The notes under the pieces are model-generated. The model had not been told where the DNA came from and did not search any database. It worked only from the letters and a program-made list of their open reading frames with translations. Below, piece by piece: positions 1-8,971 of a stretch of DNA of 64,000 bases (positions are counted from its first letter, which is position 1; each line of letters opens with the position of its first letter). The position numbers and the translations under genes are program-made. Source of the stretch: Streptomyces sp. Mut1 (lineage in GTDB: Bacteria > Actinomycetota > Actinomycetes > Streptomycetales > Streptomycetaceae); NCBI RefSeq assembly GCF_030719295.1, contig NZ_CP120997.1, positions 4,034,501 to 4,098,500 on the forward strand. Reading direction: 5' to 3'.

Positions 1-2028
1 CAGGTCCCGGGCGCGCGTGGAGCGCCGGTAGCGGGAGGCGAGTTCGGCGAGCAGCCGCAGCATCCGGGCCTCGGCCGGGCGGTCGGCGCACCGCCGCGCG
101 GCGTCCAGGGCCAGCGCGTAGCACTCCTCCTCGGCCCCGGAGTCGGGCGGCGCGCACCCGGCGAGGCCGTCCGTCAGCCGTACGGTCAGCTCCCACAGCC
201 CGGCCTCGTGCGCGGCGCGGGCCAGCCGGACGAGGCCGGGCGCGTCCGGTGCGGTGGCGCGCCGGGGCTCCGCCGCGTCCCGCGCGTACGCCAGGCACAC
301 CCGCCGCACCGCGGCCCGGACGCTCGCCGGGTCCTCCTCGCCGGCCAGCCGTTCGGCGGCGAGCAGCCGCAGCAGCTCCGGCAGCCGCCACCCGTCCCGG
401 TCCGCCTCCACCAGCCGGTCGTCGGCCAGCCCTTCGAGCGCGGCGAGCGCCCGCGCCTCGGTCAGGTCCAGGGCGGCGGCGGCCCGCGCGGCGTCGAACG
501 GGCCCGGCGGCAGCAGGGACAGCAGCCGGAACTCCCGGCGCCGCCCCTGTGCGCACCCCTCGTACGCCGTGAGCAGCCGGGCCCGTACGTCGATGTCCCC
601 GGCGCGCAGCGCGTCGAGCCGGCCGTCCTCCGCGCGCAGCCGGGCGGTCAGGGTGGCGGGGGTCCAGTGCGGCCGGGCCGCGAGCTGGGCGGCGGCGGCC
701 CGCACGGCGAGCGGGAGCCGCCCGCACAGCTCGGCGACGGCCCCGGCCTCGTCGGCGGTGATCCGGCCGCCCTCGCCGTGCCCGCCGAACAGCCGCACCA
801 GCTGCCGGGACTCCTCCGGACGCCACGGCCCCAGGAGCACGGTGCGCAGCCCCGGCAGCCCGGCCGGCACCCGGCGTGCGGTGAGCAGCACGGTGTGGCC
901 CAGCGGCAGCAGCGGCCGTACCTCGGCCTCGGAGGTCACCCCGTCCACCACGAGCAGCGCCCGGCGGCCCCGCGCGGGGGCGGGGGACGGCGGGCGCCCG
1001 CCGCCGCTCAGGTCCCAGAGGCGCAGTCCGCCGGGGAAGGCGTCGGCGGCCCGGTGCGCGGCCAGGAACGCCAGTGCCGTCTTCCCGACGCCCGGCATGC
1101 CGGTCACGGCGACGACATCGCCGCCCGTGTCCGACGTGCCGCGCAACAGCCTGTCCACCAAAGCGAGTTCGTCCGCGCGCCCGACGAACGAGGCGTCGGC
1201 GGCGGGCAGCGCGGTGTCCCCGCCCCGGACGCCGCCCCCCGGGCCACCGGGACCGGCGTCCGGTTCGGGCCGCGCGAGAGCGGGGTCGCCCTCCAGGATG
1301 AGCCGCTGGAGCCTGCGGGTCCCCGGACCGGGCTCGATGCCCAGCTCCTCCACCAGGGTCTGCCGCAGCCGCGCGAACACCCGCAGCGCCTCGGCCTGCC
1401 GCCCGCACCGGTACAGCGCCACCATCAGATGCGCGTGGAACTCCTCCCGCAGCGGGTACTCCGCCGCCAGCTCACGCAGTTCCGGTACGAGTTCCCGGTG
1501 CATCCCGAGGTGCAGCTCGGCCCGCACCCGCTCGTCCAGGGCCGTGGTCCGCGCCTCGTCCAGGCGTACGGCCGCGCCCTCCAGCAGCGGCCCGTGCGGG
1601 ATGTCCCCGAGCAGCGGCCCCCGCCACAGGGCGAGCGCCCGGCGCTGGAGACCGGCGGCGGCGGCGAAGTCCCCGTCGTGCAGGGCCCGGTGGCCGCGCC
1701 CGGACAGGTCGAGGAAGGCGGTGGCGTCGAGTTCGTCCGGGGTGACCCGCACCAGGTATCCCGGGCGGCGGGTGACCAGCGTGTCCCGGCCGTGGTGCGG
1801 GTCGGCGGTGCGCAGCGCCTTGCGCAGGTGGGACACGTACACCTGGAGCGTCGTCGGGGCGGTGCGCGGCGGGGAGTCGGGCCACAGCTCGTCGATGAGG
1901 GTGTCCACCGACACGACCTCGTTCGCCCGGACCAGCAACGTACCCAGGACACCCCGCAGTTTGGCGGCCTGCGGCGCGCCGCCGCTGACCTCCAGAGGGC
2001 CCAGGATGCCGAAACGCACCGCGTCCAT
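1..2028 (-). CDS. AfsR/SARP-family transcriptional regulator with NB-ARC-type ATPase (3' end cut by window)
   Basis: Reads from ATG at 2028 down past the left edge, so at least 676 residues are present and the C-terminus is missing. The start (MDAVRFGILGPLEV) is typical of SARP proteins. An OmpR-like winged helix covers about residues 1-95, a bacterial transcriptional activation domain about 100-245, then a Pro/Gly linker and a STAND ATPase with Walker A GMPGVGKTA near residue 310 and a Walker B-like LLVVDG near 355. SARPs activate antibiotic gene clusters by binding direct repeats near -35. It lies 4 nt downstream of an AfsA-type gene, so the two are probably co-transcribed and co-regulated. 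Its target cluster probably lies left of the window. Confidence 0.88.
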   Translation of the reverse strand, partial: MDAVRFGILGPLEVSGGAPQAAKLRGVLGTLLVRANEVVSVDTLIDELWPDSPPRTAPTTLQVYVSHLRKALRTADPHHGRDTLVTRRPGYLVRVTPDELDATAFLDLSGRGHRALHDGDFAAAAGLQRRALALWRGPLLGDIPHGPLLEGAAVRLDEARTTALDERVRAELHLGMHRELVPELRELAAEYPLREEFHAHLMVALYRCGRQAEALRVFARLRQTLVEELGIEPGPGTRRLQRLILEGDPALARPEPDAGPGGPGGGVRGGDTALPAADASFVGRADELALVDRLLRGTSDTGGDVVAVTGMPGVGKTALAFLAAHRAADAFPGGLRLWDLSGGGRPPSPAPARGRRALLVVDGVTSEAEVRPLLPLGHTVLLTARRVPAGLPGLRTVLLGPWRPEESRQLVRLFGGHGEGGRITADEAGAVAELCGRLPLAVRAAAAQLAARPHWTPATLTARLRAEDGRLDALRAGDIDVRARLLTAYEGCAQGRRREFRLLSLLPPGPFDAARAAAALDLTEARALAALEGLADDRLVEADRDGWRLPELLRLLAAERLAGEEDPASVRAAVRRVCLAYARDAAEPRRATAPDAPGLVRLARAAHEAGLWELTVRLTDGLAGCAPPDSGAEEECYALALDAARRCADRPAEARMLRLLAELASRYRRSTRARDL

Positions 2029-2032
2029 GGCG

Positions 2033-3061
2033 TCAGTAGTCCTGGACCACGCAGGTGCGGGCCTCCGCGACCGCCCACCGCTGCTGCGTCAGCGTCAGCG
2101 TGACCGGCACCGAGGGACGCCCGTCGGCGTCCCGCCCCAGCGGACCGGCCACCGCGACACAGCGCAGCGGCAGCGCCCGCTCCGCCTGCCCCCGGAAGTG
2201 CACCTGGCAGCCCTCCAGCGTGCTGCGCTCCGCGTCGAGCCCGTGCGCGCGGCCCGCCGCGAGCAACGAGCCCTGGCGCAGCGCCTCCAGCAGATGCAGC
2301 CCGGAGAACTGTCCCCGCTGCCGCTCGTCCGTGGTGTCGAACACCGGGCTGACCCGCTCGGACAGCACCCAGCTGCTGATCCGGCCGCGCGAGGCGTCGA
2401 CGGGCTCGCTGACCACCACGTTCCGGCCGGCACGCCGGCCCACCTCGGCGGGGTCCGCCGGGCGCGGCGGCCCGTCCGGTGCGTCGTTCAGCTCGGGCAC
2501 GGCCCGCATCGCCTGCCGGGCGTGCGCCACGTGCTTGCGGTACAGCTTCGGCATCAGGAAGACCATCCCGGCCGAACCGACGGCGCACGGACGGCCGTCG
2601 ATCACCACGTCCAGATGGAAGTCCAGCCCGCGCGGCACCTCGGCGACCACGTTCGCCGGCCTGGCCCTGATCCGCGTCTCCATGACCACACCCCGCCCGC
2701 CCGGGTCCGTGCGCCAGGCGGAGAGATCCGTGAGGTCGAGGGCGAAGCGGTAGAAGAGGCCGGGGCGGTCCCCGGGCACGCCGAAGTAGCGGTGGCCGAC
2801 GAGTTCGCCGACGTCCCGGACGCTCCCGGTGGCGATCTGGAGGTCGTGGAAGCGGCCGGGGCCGTCGTTGAGAAGTGGATGGGCCACGGGCGTCTCGCCG
2901 ACGAGAGTGAAGAACTCCTCGCCCGGACTCGGCGCGTCCAGGCCGTAGTAGGACCGTGCGGCGGGGCGGTGGATCAGGTGCTGGGCGACCCCCGTGCTCC
3001 CCGCGCCGCTCGCAAGTCCGTGGATGGCGGGAGCCGAGGTCGTGCCGTTGTCGACTGTCAT
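2033..3061 (-). CDS. AfsA/ScbA-family gamma-butyrolactone biosynthesis protein
   Basis: A 342-residue protein of the AfsA family, whose members carry two hot-dog repeats and condense a beta-ketoacyl chain with dihydroxyacetone phosphate in A-factor-type autoregulator synthesis. Visible family features include the HLIHRP segment near the N-terminus and paired hot-dog-like blocks with HPLLND and GRRAGRN-type stretches. ATG at 3061 has a good ribosome site (GAAGGAGAGGGAC just upstream on the minus strand). It is directly upstream of the SARP gene. No TetR-type butyrolactone receptor gene is in this window, so the regulatory partner, if any, lies elsewhere. Exact product chemistry cannot be told from sequence alone. 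Confidence 0.8.
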   Translation of the reverse strand: MTVDNGTTSAPAIHGLASGAGSTGVAQHLIHRPAARSYYGLDAPSPGEEFFTLVGETPVAHPLLNDGPGRFHDLQIATGSVRDVGELVGHRYFGVPGDRPGLFYRFALDLTDLSAWRTDPGGRGVVMETRIRARPANVVAEVPRGLDFHLDVVIDGRPCAVGSAGMVFLMPKLYRKHVAHARQAMRAVPELNDAPDGPPRPADPAEVGRRAGRNVVVSEPVDASRGRISSWVLSERVSPVFDTTDERQRGQFSGLHLLEALRQGSLLAAGRAHGLDAERSTLEGCQVHFRGQAERALPLRCVAVAGPLGRDADGRPSVPVTLTLTQQRWAVAEARTCVVQDY

Positions 3062-3273
3062 GTCCCTCTCCTTCTCTCAGCACATGGTGAAGCGCTGTGA
3101 CAAGCCCCAGCCACCCATCTCCGTTGGCCACAAAGTGCATGGCATGAAAGTGCGTCCAGATACGCCTGAGGCTTAAGCGATGTCCATGGAGGGTGGGCGA
3201 CGCTGTGCCGCGACAGCCCCGCCGGGGGACATCCCCCGCGCTCTCGGCGGGGCTTTCCCAGGAAGGCACCGCG
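3062..3273. promoter_or_regulatory. Divergent promoter region between AfsA-type gene and GPH transporter
   Basis: 212 nt without a gene. It contains a 7-bp direct repeat AAAGTGC at 3132-3138 and 3147-3153 (15 bp apart), which could be a regulator site. I could not recognise a convincing ARE-type butyrolactone receptor palindrome. Confidence 0.35.
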
Positions 3274-4743
3274 ATGGCCCTCACCGACACCGGCGACGAC
3301 CGTTCCGCCCCGCCCGGCCGCGCGCGCGAAGCCGCGCCCGGTCAGCCGGGCTCCGCGGGTGCCGGCGGTCCTTCCCGCCGGGTGCGGTTCGGTTACGCCT
3401 CCGGCTCGCTGGTCTCGGGGACGTTCACCACGCTCCCCGGCCTTCTCCTGCTCCCGTACCTCACCGACACGCTCGGGGTCGGTGCCGCGCTGGCCGGGGC
3501 GGTCGTGTTCCTGCCCAAGGCGTGGGACGTCGTCCTCAACCCGTTCGTCGGCCGCGCCAGCGACCGCACGCGCACCCGCTGGGGCTCCCGCCGCCCGTAC
3601 GTACTCCTGGGCGGCCTCGTCATGGCCCTGGGGTTCGCCCTGACCTTCGCGGGCCCGCTGCCCGGCTCGGCCGGTGCCTGGTTCACCGGCGCCGGATACC
3701 TGCTCACCGCGACCGCCTTCGCGTTCTTCCAGGTGCCGTACGTCGCCATGCCCGCCGAACTCGCCGACCGCGAGGAGGACCGGATGCGCCTGGTCGCGGG
3801 CCGGGTCGCGGTCATCGGGATCGCGGCCCTGGTGACCGGCGCGGCCGCCCCCGCCCTGGTCGACGCGGGCGGCGGGGGACTCACCGGACACCGCTGGGCC
3901 GGCGCGTTCGGCGCGGCGGTCGTCGCGCTGGGCGCGCTGTGGACCTTCGCGGGCACCCGTTCGACGAGGGGCGCGACGCATACGACCAGGGGTGCCACGG
4001 CCGGCCGCACGGCGCGCGGCGCCACCGGTACGCCGGCGACCGCCACCGCCGGCACTGCGACCGGCACGCCCCGCGTACCCGCCGCCGAGCCCACCCTGCG
4101 CGAACAGTTCGCGGCGGCCCGCGCCAACCCGCCCTTCGTGGCACTGCTGCGCTGCGTGGTCCTCCAGTCCGTGGCGACGGGCGTCCTGCTCGCGGGCGCC
4201 CCGTACTTCGCCGACCACGTCCTGCGCGACTCCTCGGGCGTCGGCGCGCTGGTGGCCGCGTTCGTCGCGCCGAACCTGCTGACGATGCCGCTGTGGTCCC
4301 GGCTGCGCGGCCCGCGCGGATACGCCCTGGCCTCCGCCCTGTTCATCGCCGGCTGCCTGCTCTTCCTCGCCTCCCCGTTCCTGCCCGAGGGCGCGGTCCT
4401 GGTCACGATGGCCCTGGCCGGCACGGGCCACGCCGGCCAGCTCCTCTTCCTGTACGCGATGCTCCCGGACTGCGTCGCCCGCGACACGACCCGGACCGGC
4501 CGTCGCCAAGGGGGCGTGCTCTCCGGGGTGTTCACGACCGCCGAGGGCCTGGGCGTGGCCATCGGCCCGTTCCTCTACGGCCTGGTCCTCCAGCTCTGCG
4601 GCTATGTCTCCTCCGGTACGGGAGACGCCGCCGAGCAGTCCCTCACGGCCCGCGTCGGCATCCTGGCCGGCTTCGGCGCCCTCCCCGCCCTGGCGGCCGT
4701 GGCGGCGGTCCTGCTGCTCAGGTCGTACAACCGCCCCTACTGA
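3274..4743 (+). CDS. MFS transporter of the GPH (MelB-like) cation symporter family
   Basis: A 489-residue membrane protein with about 12 hydrophobic segments. The loop after helix 2-3 (residues about 81-108) carries the GPH signature, with PKAWD, NP..G and SDRTRTRWGSRRP, as in MelB-type sugar:cation symporters. I chose ATG at 3274 because AGGAAGG precedes it by about 6 nt; an upstream ATG at 3193 would add a non-membrane tail. A low-complexity Thr/Gly/Arg-rich stretch (around residues 228-262) replaces the central cytoplasmic loop. Substrate is unknown. It diverges from the AfsA-type gene. Confidence 0.85.
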   Translation: MALTDTGDDRSAPPGRAREAAPGQPGSAGAGGPSRRVRFGYASGSLVSGTFTTLPGLLLLPYLTDTLGVGAALAGAVVFLPKAWDVVLNPFVGRASDRTRTRWGSRRPYVLLGGLVMALGFALTFAGPLPGSAGAWFTGAGYLLTATAFAFFQVPYVAMPAELADREEDRMRLVAGRVAVIGIAALVTGAAAPALVDAGGGGLTGHRWAGAFGAAVVALGALWTFAGTRSTRGATHTTRGATAGRTARGATGTPATATAGTATGTPRVPAAEPTLREQFAAARANPPFVALLRCVVLQSVATGVLLAGAPYFADHVLRDSSGVGALVAAFVAPNLLTMPLWSRLRGPRGYALASALFIAGCLLFLASPFLPEGAVLVTMALAGTGHAGQLLFLYAMLPDCVARDTTRTGRRQGGVLSGVFTTAEGLGVAIGPFLYGLVLQLCGYVSSGTGDAAEQSLTARVGILAGFGALPALAAVAAVLLLRSYNRPY

Positions 4744-4833
4744 AGCCCCCTAGGCCACATAACGGGTAGGCGCCACCGCGTCCCCGCAGCATGATGGGCA
4801 CGGTCATGACGCGCGCATCGGGGGGTGGCAATC

Positions 4834-5778
4834 GTGACGTACACACAGGACAGGTACAGCACACAGGTCGGCTTCGGCCCGGACGTACGCGAACTGATCG
4901 CGGACGCCCTCGTCCCCGGCGAGCCCGCCCTCGTGGTCCGGGTGGGCACCTACGTCGTGGACCCGCCCTTCTTCGGCAACGGTGACATCGGCCGGGTCGC
5001 GGTCTGCGGCGCCGTCAACGATCTGGCCGCCACCGGGGCCGACCCCCGCCACCTCGCCCTCGGCATCGTCCTGGAGGCGGGGCTTCCGCTCGACCTGGTG
5101 CACCGGCTGACCGCGTCGGTCCGGGACGCCGCGGCCGAGGCCCGGGTCACCGTCGCCGCCGTCGACACCCAGGTCGTCCGCGCGGGCGAGGCCGACCGGG
5201 TCTACGTCACCGCGACCGCCTTCGGCGAGCGGGAGGGGCCCGAACTCGGCCCGGACCGGGTCCGCCCCGGCGACCGCGTCGTGGTGACCGCCCCTCTCGG
5301 CAACCACGCGGCCCACCTGGTCTCCCTGCGCGACGGCCTCGGCTACGAGCACCACGTCCCCAGCGACTGCGCCCCCCTCGCCGGCCTCCTGCGCACGGTC
5401 CGCGCGGACCTCCACCACGCCCGGCCCGTGGCCAACGGGGGCCTCGCGGAGGTACTGCGCCGGACCGCCGCCGCCCGGGGCCTGACCCTGCGCGTGGACG
5501 AGGCCGCGCTGCCGGTCCGCTACGAGGCCCGGGTGGCCCTCGCCACCCGGGGCCTCGCCCCCCTGGACGCGGCCTGCGCGGGCTGCCTGTGCCTGTTCGT
5601 CCCCCCGGAACGCACGGACCCGGTGCTCGCCGCCCTCCGCGCCCACCCCCGGGGCCGGCACGCCACCGTGATCGGCGAGGTGACGGCCGACCCCACGGGC
5701 GACGTCGAGTTCCTCACCCCGGCCGGCCCCCACCCCGGCACGCCGAGCGCGGGGCCGCTGCCGGAGCGGCTGCTGTGA
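4834..5778 (+). CDS. HypE-like AIR-synthase-fold protein lacking the C-terminal cysteine motif
   Basis: A 314-residue protein resembling hydrogenase maturation factor HypE: the ATP-binding block DPPFFGNGDIGRVAV (residues about 43-57) and VNDLAATGA follow HypE closely. True HypE ends in a PRIC cysteine tail that carries the thiocarbamoyl/thiocyanate group for the NiFe cofactor. Here the C-terminus ends in LPERLL with no cysteine, so that chemistry seems lost. No other hyp or hydrogenase gene is in the window. GTG at 4834 follows GGGGGTGG at suitable spacing; an in-frame GTG at 4825 is the alternative start. Role unknown. Confidence 0.75.
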   Translation: MTYTQDRYSTQVGFGPDVRELIADALVPGEPALVVRVGTYVVDPPFFGNGDIGRVAVCGAVNDLAATGADPRHLALGIVLEAGLPLDLVHRLTASVRDAAAEARVTVAAVDTQVVRAGEADRVYVTATAFGEREGPELGPDRVRPGDRVVVTAPLGNHAAHLVSLRDGLGYEHHVPSDCAPLAGLLRTVRADLHHARPVANGGLAEVLRRTAAARGLTLRVDEAALPVRYEARVALATRGLAPLDAACAGCLCLFVPPERTDPVLAALRAHPRGRHATVIGEVTADPTGDVEFLTPAGPHPGTPSAGPLPERLL

Positions 5779-5788
5779 CTCCCTCCGG

Positions 5789-6985
5789 TCACCGACCCTC
5801 CGCCGCGGCCGGGGCCGGCGCGGTCCGCGGGGCGGTGGCCGGGTGGCGCCGGGCGGGCATGCCGGTCGTCGGGTTGGCCACGCCCCAGGCCGCGCCCTTG
5901 CAGACCAGCTCCTTGTAGACGGCGGCGATCCGGCCCGTCAGGACCCCGCGCACCGAGCGGTCGTCGGCGGTGACGTACTGGATCAGGCCGTCCTTGCGGC
6001 CCAGTGAGACGCACTGGTTGAAGTAGCGCAGCGGGGTGTGCGGGAGCTTGCGGCCGGTCAGCCGGGCGGCGAGGGAGTCGGCGGCCTGCCAGGCGGTCGG
6101 GATGCCCGAGGCGCAGGACATCCGCAGCGGCTTGTCGCCGGGGCCCGCGACCAGGGCCGCGTCGCCGATGGCGTACACGTCGGGGTGGGAGACCGAGCGC
6201 ATGGTCGTGTCGACCACGATCCGGCCGGTGCCGTCGGTCTCCAGGGGGGTGGCCGCCGCGAGCGGGTGGACCGCGAAGCCCGCCGTCCACACGGTGACCG
6301 AGGCGGGGAACGAGGTGCCGTCGGCCGTGGTGACGTGGCCGGCCCCGACCTCGGTGACGGCGGTGTGCTCGTGGACGGTGATGCCGAGCCGGTCGCACAC
6401 CTTGCGCACGTGCCGGCGGCCGGCCGGGGACAGCCAGTCGCCGAGCGCGCCGCGTGCGGCGAGCGCGATGTCCAGGTCCGGGCGGGCCTCGGCGAACTCG
6501 GTGGCCGCCTCCAGACCGGTCAGTCCGCCGCCGACGACGACCACGGACCCGCCGGGCGGGAGGGCGGCCAGCCGGTCGCGGAGCCGGAGCGCGCCGGGGC
6601 GGCTCGCGATCTCGTGGGCGTGCTCGGCGGTGCCGGGGACGCCCTGGGGGTTCCAGGCGCTGCCGAGGGCGTAGACGAGGGTGTCGTAGGCCAGCTCGCC
6701 GGGGCCGTCGGGGCCCTGGACGGTGACGGTCCTCAGGCCGACGTCCACAGCGGTGACCCTGCCGACCCTCAGTTCCACGCCGGTCCCGGCGAACATCTTG
6801 CCGAAGGGGCGCGGGGTGAGTTCCTGGCCCGCCGCGAGCTGGTGCATGCGGACGCGCTCGACGAAGTCGGGCTCCGCGTTGACGAGGGTGACGGTGGCGT
6901 CGTCGCGGTGCAGCCGCTTGGCGACGCGGCCTGCGGCGATGGCTCCGGCGTAGCCGGCTCCGAGGACGATGATGCGGTGCTGCAT
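5789..6985 (-). CDS. FAD/NAD(P)-dependent oxidoreductase (NDH-2-like)
   Basis: A 398-residue pyridine-nucleotide-disulfide-type oxidoreductase. The N-terminal FAD-binding Rossmann motif is GAGYAGAIAAG (residues about 9-19), and a second dinucleotide motif VVVGGGLTGLEAATEFAE lies in the middle. A YAIGDAALV block near the C-terminal third is the usual second FAD contact. It resembles type II NADH dehydrogenases and related quinone reductases. ATG at 6985 with AGGAGC upstream is preferred. It lies downstream of the ECF41 sigma gene, the context typical for ECF41 targets (an oxidoreductase next to the sigma gene), with a palindrome at 7057-7072 between them. Confidence 0.85.
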   Translation of the reverse strand: MQHRIIVLGAGYAGAIAAGRVAKRLHRDDATVTLVNAEPDFVERVRMHQLAAGQELTPRPFGKMFAGTGVELRVGRVTAVDVGLRTVTVQGPDGPGELAYDTLVYALGSAWNPQGVPGTAEHAHEIASRPGALRLRDRLAALPPGGSVVVVGGGLTGLEAATEFAEARPDLDIALAARGALGDWLSPAGRRHVRKVCDRLGITVHEHTAVTEVGAGHVTTADGTSFPASVTVWTAGFAVHPLAAATPLETDGTGRIVVDTTMRSVSHPDVYAIGDAALVAGPGDKPLRMSCASGIPTAWQAADSLAARLTGRKLPHTPLRYFNQCVSLGRKDGLIQYVTADDRSVRGVLTGRIAAVYKELVCKGAAWGVANPTTGMPARRHPATAPRTAPAPAAAEGR

Positions 6986-7056
6986 GTGCCTGCTCCTGTC
7001 TCGCGCGGTTTCGCCCCTTGAACCGGACAGCCCGCGATTCCCTGACACAGAAGTGA

Positions 7057-7072
7057 TGTGACCTGCGTCACA
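7057..7072. promoter_or_regulatory. Palindrome TGTGA-N6-TCACA, CRP/FNR-type operator candidate
   Basis: TGTGACCTGCGTCACA is a perfect 6-bp inverted repeat with a 4-bp centre and matches the CRP consensus half-sites exactly. It lies between the ECF41 sigma gene stop and the oxidoreductase start, about 72 nt upstream of the latter. The GTCACA half also resembles the ECF41 -35 element (TGTCACA), an alternative reading. Confidence 0.5.
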
Positions 7073-7078
7073 TGCCGC

Positions 7079-8023
7079 TCAGAAGGCTGTGAGCAGCGGC
7101 TTCCCGTGTTCCATGGCCGCCCACTGCCGGGTCGCCCGTTCGAGCTTGTCCGGGTTGGCCTGGTTGCGGAACGAGTGGATGCCCTCGGGGGTGACCTCCA
7201 GGCACATGACGCCGATGACCCGCTCGCCGACGGCCGCGACGACCGCGGTGGAGCCGTTGGCGCTCGTGACGTACAGGCCGACGGAGCCCCCGGTGACGGC
7301 GGTCTTGGCCTTGCCCGGCTTGAGCAGCCCCCGCATGAACGTCGCGACGGCCTTCGCGCCCTCGAACGGCTTGGTGCGGGCCGGCACCTTCCCGCCGCCG
7401 TCCCCGACCGAGAAGGCGTCCGAGGTCAGCAGCTTCACGAGCGGTTCGGTACGGCCGCCCGCGGCGGCGAGCAGAAACTCCTCGATGACCCGGCGAGCGG
7501 CGGACTCGTCCACCTCGGTGCGCGTCCTGCCGTCCGCGATGTGCTTCTTCGCCCGGTGGTGGACCTGCTGGACGGCCGACTCCGTGAGGTCCAGGATCTC
7601 GGCGATCTCCCGGTGCGGATAGCCGAACGCCTCGCGCAGCACGTACACCGCCCGCTCGCGCGGGGCCAGCCGCTCCATGAGCGTGAGCACGGCGTACGAG
7701 ACCGACTCGCGCTGCTCGGCCGTGTCTGCGGGGCCGAGCATGGCGTCCCCGGCGAGCAGCGGTTCGGGCAGCCACTGCCCGACGTACGTCTCGCGCCGGG
7801 CGCGGGCCGAGGTGAGCTGGTTGAGGCAGAGGTTGGTGAGGACCTTCGTCAGCCAGGCCTCGGGGACCTCGATCCGCCCGGTGTCGGCGGCCTGCCAGCG
7901 CAGGAAGGTGTCCTGCACGGCGTCCTCGGCCTCGCTCGCCGAGCCCAGGAGGCGGTAGGCGATGGCCTCCAGGCGGGGCCTGGCCGCCTCGAACCGGTCC
8001 ACGTCCTGCACCGTCAGGTCCAT
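7079..8023 (-). CDS. ECF41-group RNA polymerase sigma factor (SigJ-like) with SnoaL-like C-terminal domain
   Basis: A 314-residue sigma factor. Region 2 covers about residues 10-80 (DAVQDTFLRW), region 4 about 105-165 (REIAEILDLTESAVQQVHHRA), followed by a SnoaL-like domain of about 130 residues. Two ECF41 marks are present: WLPEPL in the linker (84-89) and DGGGK in the C-terminal domain (208-212). In this group the C-terminal extension replaces a separate anti-sigma factor and controls activity from within. The neighbouring oxidoreductase is the expected target. No anti-sigma gene is adjacent, in agreement. Confidence 0.92.
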   Translation of the reverse strand: MDLTVQDVDRFEAARPRLEAIAYRLLGSASEAEDAVQDTFLRWQAADTGRIEVPEAWLTKVLTNLCLNQLTSARARRETYVGQWLPEPLLAGDAMLGPADTAEQRESVSYAVLTLMERLAPRERAVYVLREAFGYPHREIAEILDLTESAVQQVHHRAKKHIADGRTRTEVDESAARRVIEEFLLAAAGGRTEPLVKLLTSDAFSVGDGGGKVPARTKPFEGAKAVATFMRGLLKPGKAKTAVTGGSVGLYVTSANGSTAVVAAVGERVIGVMCLEVTPEGIHSFRNQANPDKLERATRQWAAMEHGKPLLTAF

Positions 8024-8076
8024 GCCCGGGATAGTAGTCGGCGCCCCTTGTCAGTGCCCGCCCGTAAGGTGCGCGC

Positions 8077-8958
8077 ATGGACTGGCAGTGCACCGGCCTC
8101 AGGTGGCCCGAGGCGTCCGGCGGCCCCGCGCTCGGCTGGCGCAAGGGGACACGGACGCGGGCGAGCGCCCTGGCGTACGGGACGGAGTTCGGCCTCCGGG
8201 CGGCCGGTGAGCGGCGCTGCGCCGGGGCCCGGGGCCACGCCTGCCCGCTGGGGGCCGTGGTCCCGGCACACAGCACGGGCGGGCGCTGCCCCGAGTGCGG
8301 GCGGCTCGACCGGGCGCATTCGGTGGCCGCCGACACGATCCCGGACGACCCGCGCACGTACCGCGTGTACCTGGCCTGGTTCGGGACCGGGATGGTGAAG
8401 GTCGGGATCACCGCCGAGGGGCGCGGCGCGGCCCGGCTGCGGGAGCAGGGGGCGGTGGTCTTCAGCTGGCTGGGGCGCGGCCCGCTGATGGCGGCGCGCC
8501 GGGTCGAGGAGCTGCTGCGGGCGGCGCTCGGGGTGCCGGACCGCATCCCGTACGCCCGCAAGCGGGCGGTGCGGGCGGAGCTGCCGGACGAGGCGGTACG
8601 GGCCGCCGAGGTGGCGGAGCTGTACGGGAAGGCGGCGGCCCTGGAGGGCGGCGGCTGGCCGGAGGCGCTGGAGCGGCTGCCGTTCGAGGCGGTCGACCAC
8701 GCGGGGATCTTCGGGCTCGGGGCGGTGTCCGCGCCGGGCAGGGCGGTGACCGGCCTGGCGGACGGCGGCACGGTCGCGGGCCTGCTGGTCGCGGCGGCCG
8801 GACCCGACCTCCACCTGGACACGGGCGCGGACGGCGTCGTCGTCCTCGACACCCGGCTGATGACCGGCTGGACGCTGGCGGCGGCCGGCGCGGACGCCGG
8901 GGTGAGCGTGCCGGCCGTCGCGCTGGGGGGCGGGGCGGCGCAGGACGGGCTGTTCTGA
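8077..8958 (+). CDS. DUF2797 domain protein
   Basis: A 293-residue protein of the DUF2797 family. The N-terminal part has paired cysteines (CAGARGHAC, then CPEC) suggesting a metal-binding knuckle, followed by a segment (YRVYLAWFGTGMVKVGIT, near residue 90) that resembles the GIY-YIG nuclease core: GxVKVGIT-like strands and a downstream arginine-rich helix. Function is unknown. The ATG at 8077 has no clear ribosome site and may be leaderless. The next gene follows after 13 nt. Confidence 0.7.
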   Translation: MDWQCTGLRWPEASGGPALGWRKGTRTRASALAYGTEFGLRAAGERRCAGARGHACPLGAVVPAHSTGGRCPECGRLDRAHSVAADTIPDDPRTYRVYLAWFGTGMVKVGITAEGRGAARLREQGAVVFSWLGRGPLMAARRVEELLRAALGVPDRIPYARKRAVRAELPDEAVRAAEVAELYGKAAALEGGGWPEALERLPFEAVDHAGIFGLGAVSAPGRAVTGLADGGTVAGLLVAAAGPDLHLDTGADGVVVLDTRLMTGWTLAAAGADAGVSVPAVALGGGAAQDGLF

Positions 8959-8971
8959 GAGGCTCGGCCGT

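Noticed and set aside
254..3100. Long plus-strand frames opposite the SARP and AfsA genes
   Set aside because: Compositional artefact; Arg/Ser/Pro-rich with no family features.
3062..3273. A butyrolactone-receptor ARE box before the AfsA-type gene
   Set aside because: No convincing palindrome of the ARE type; only a 7-bp direct repeat was found.
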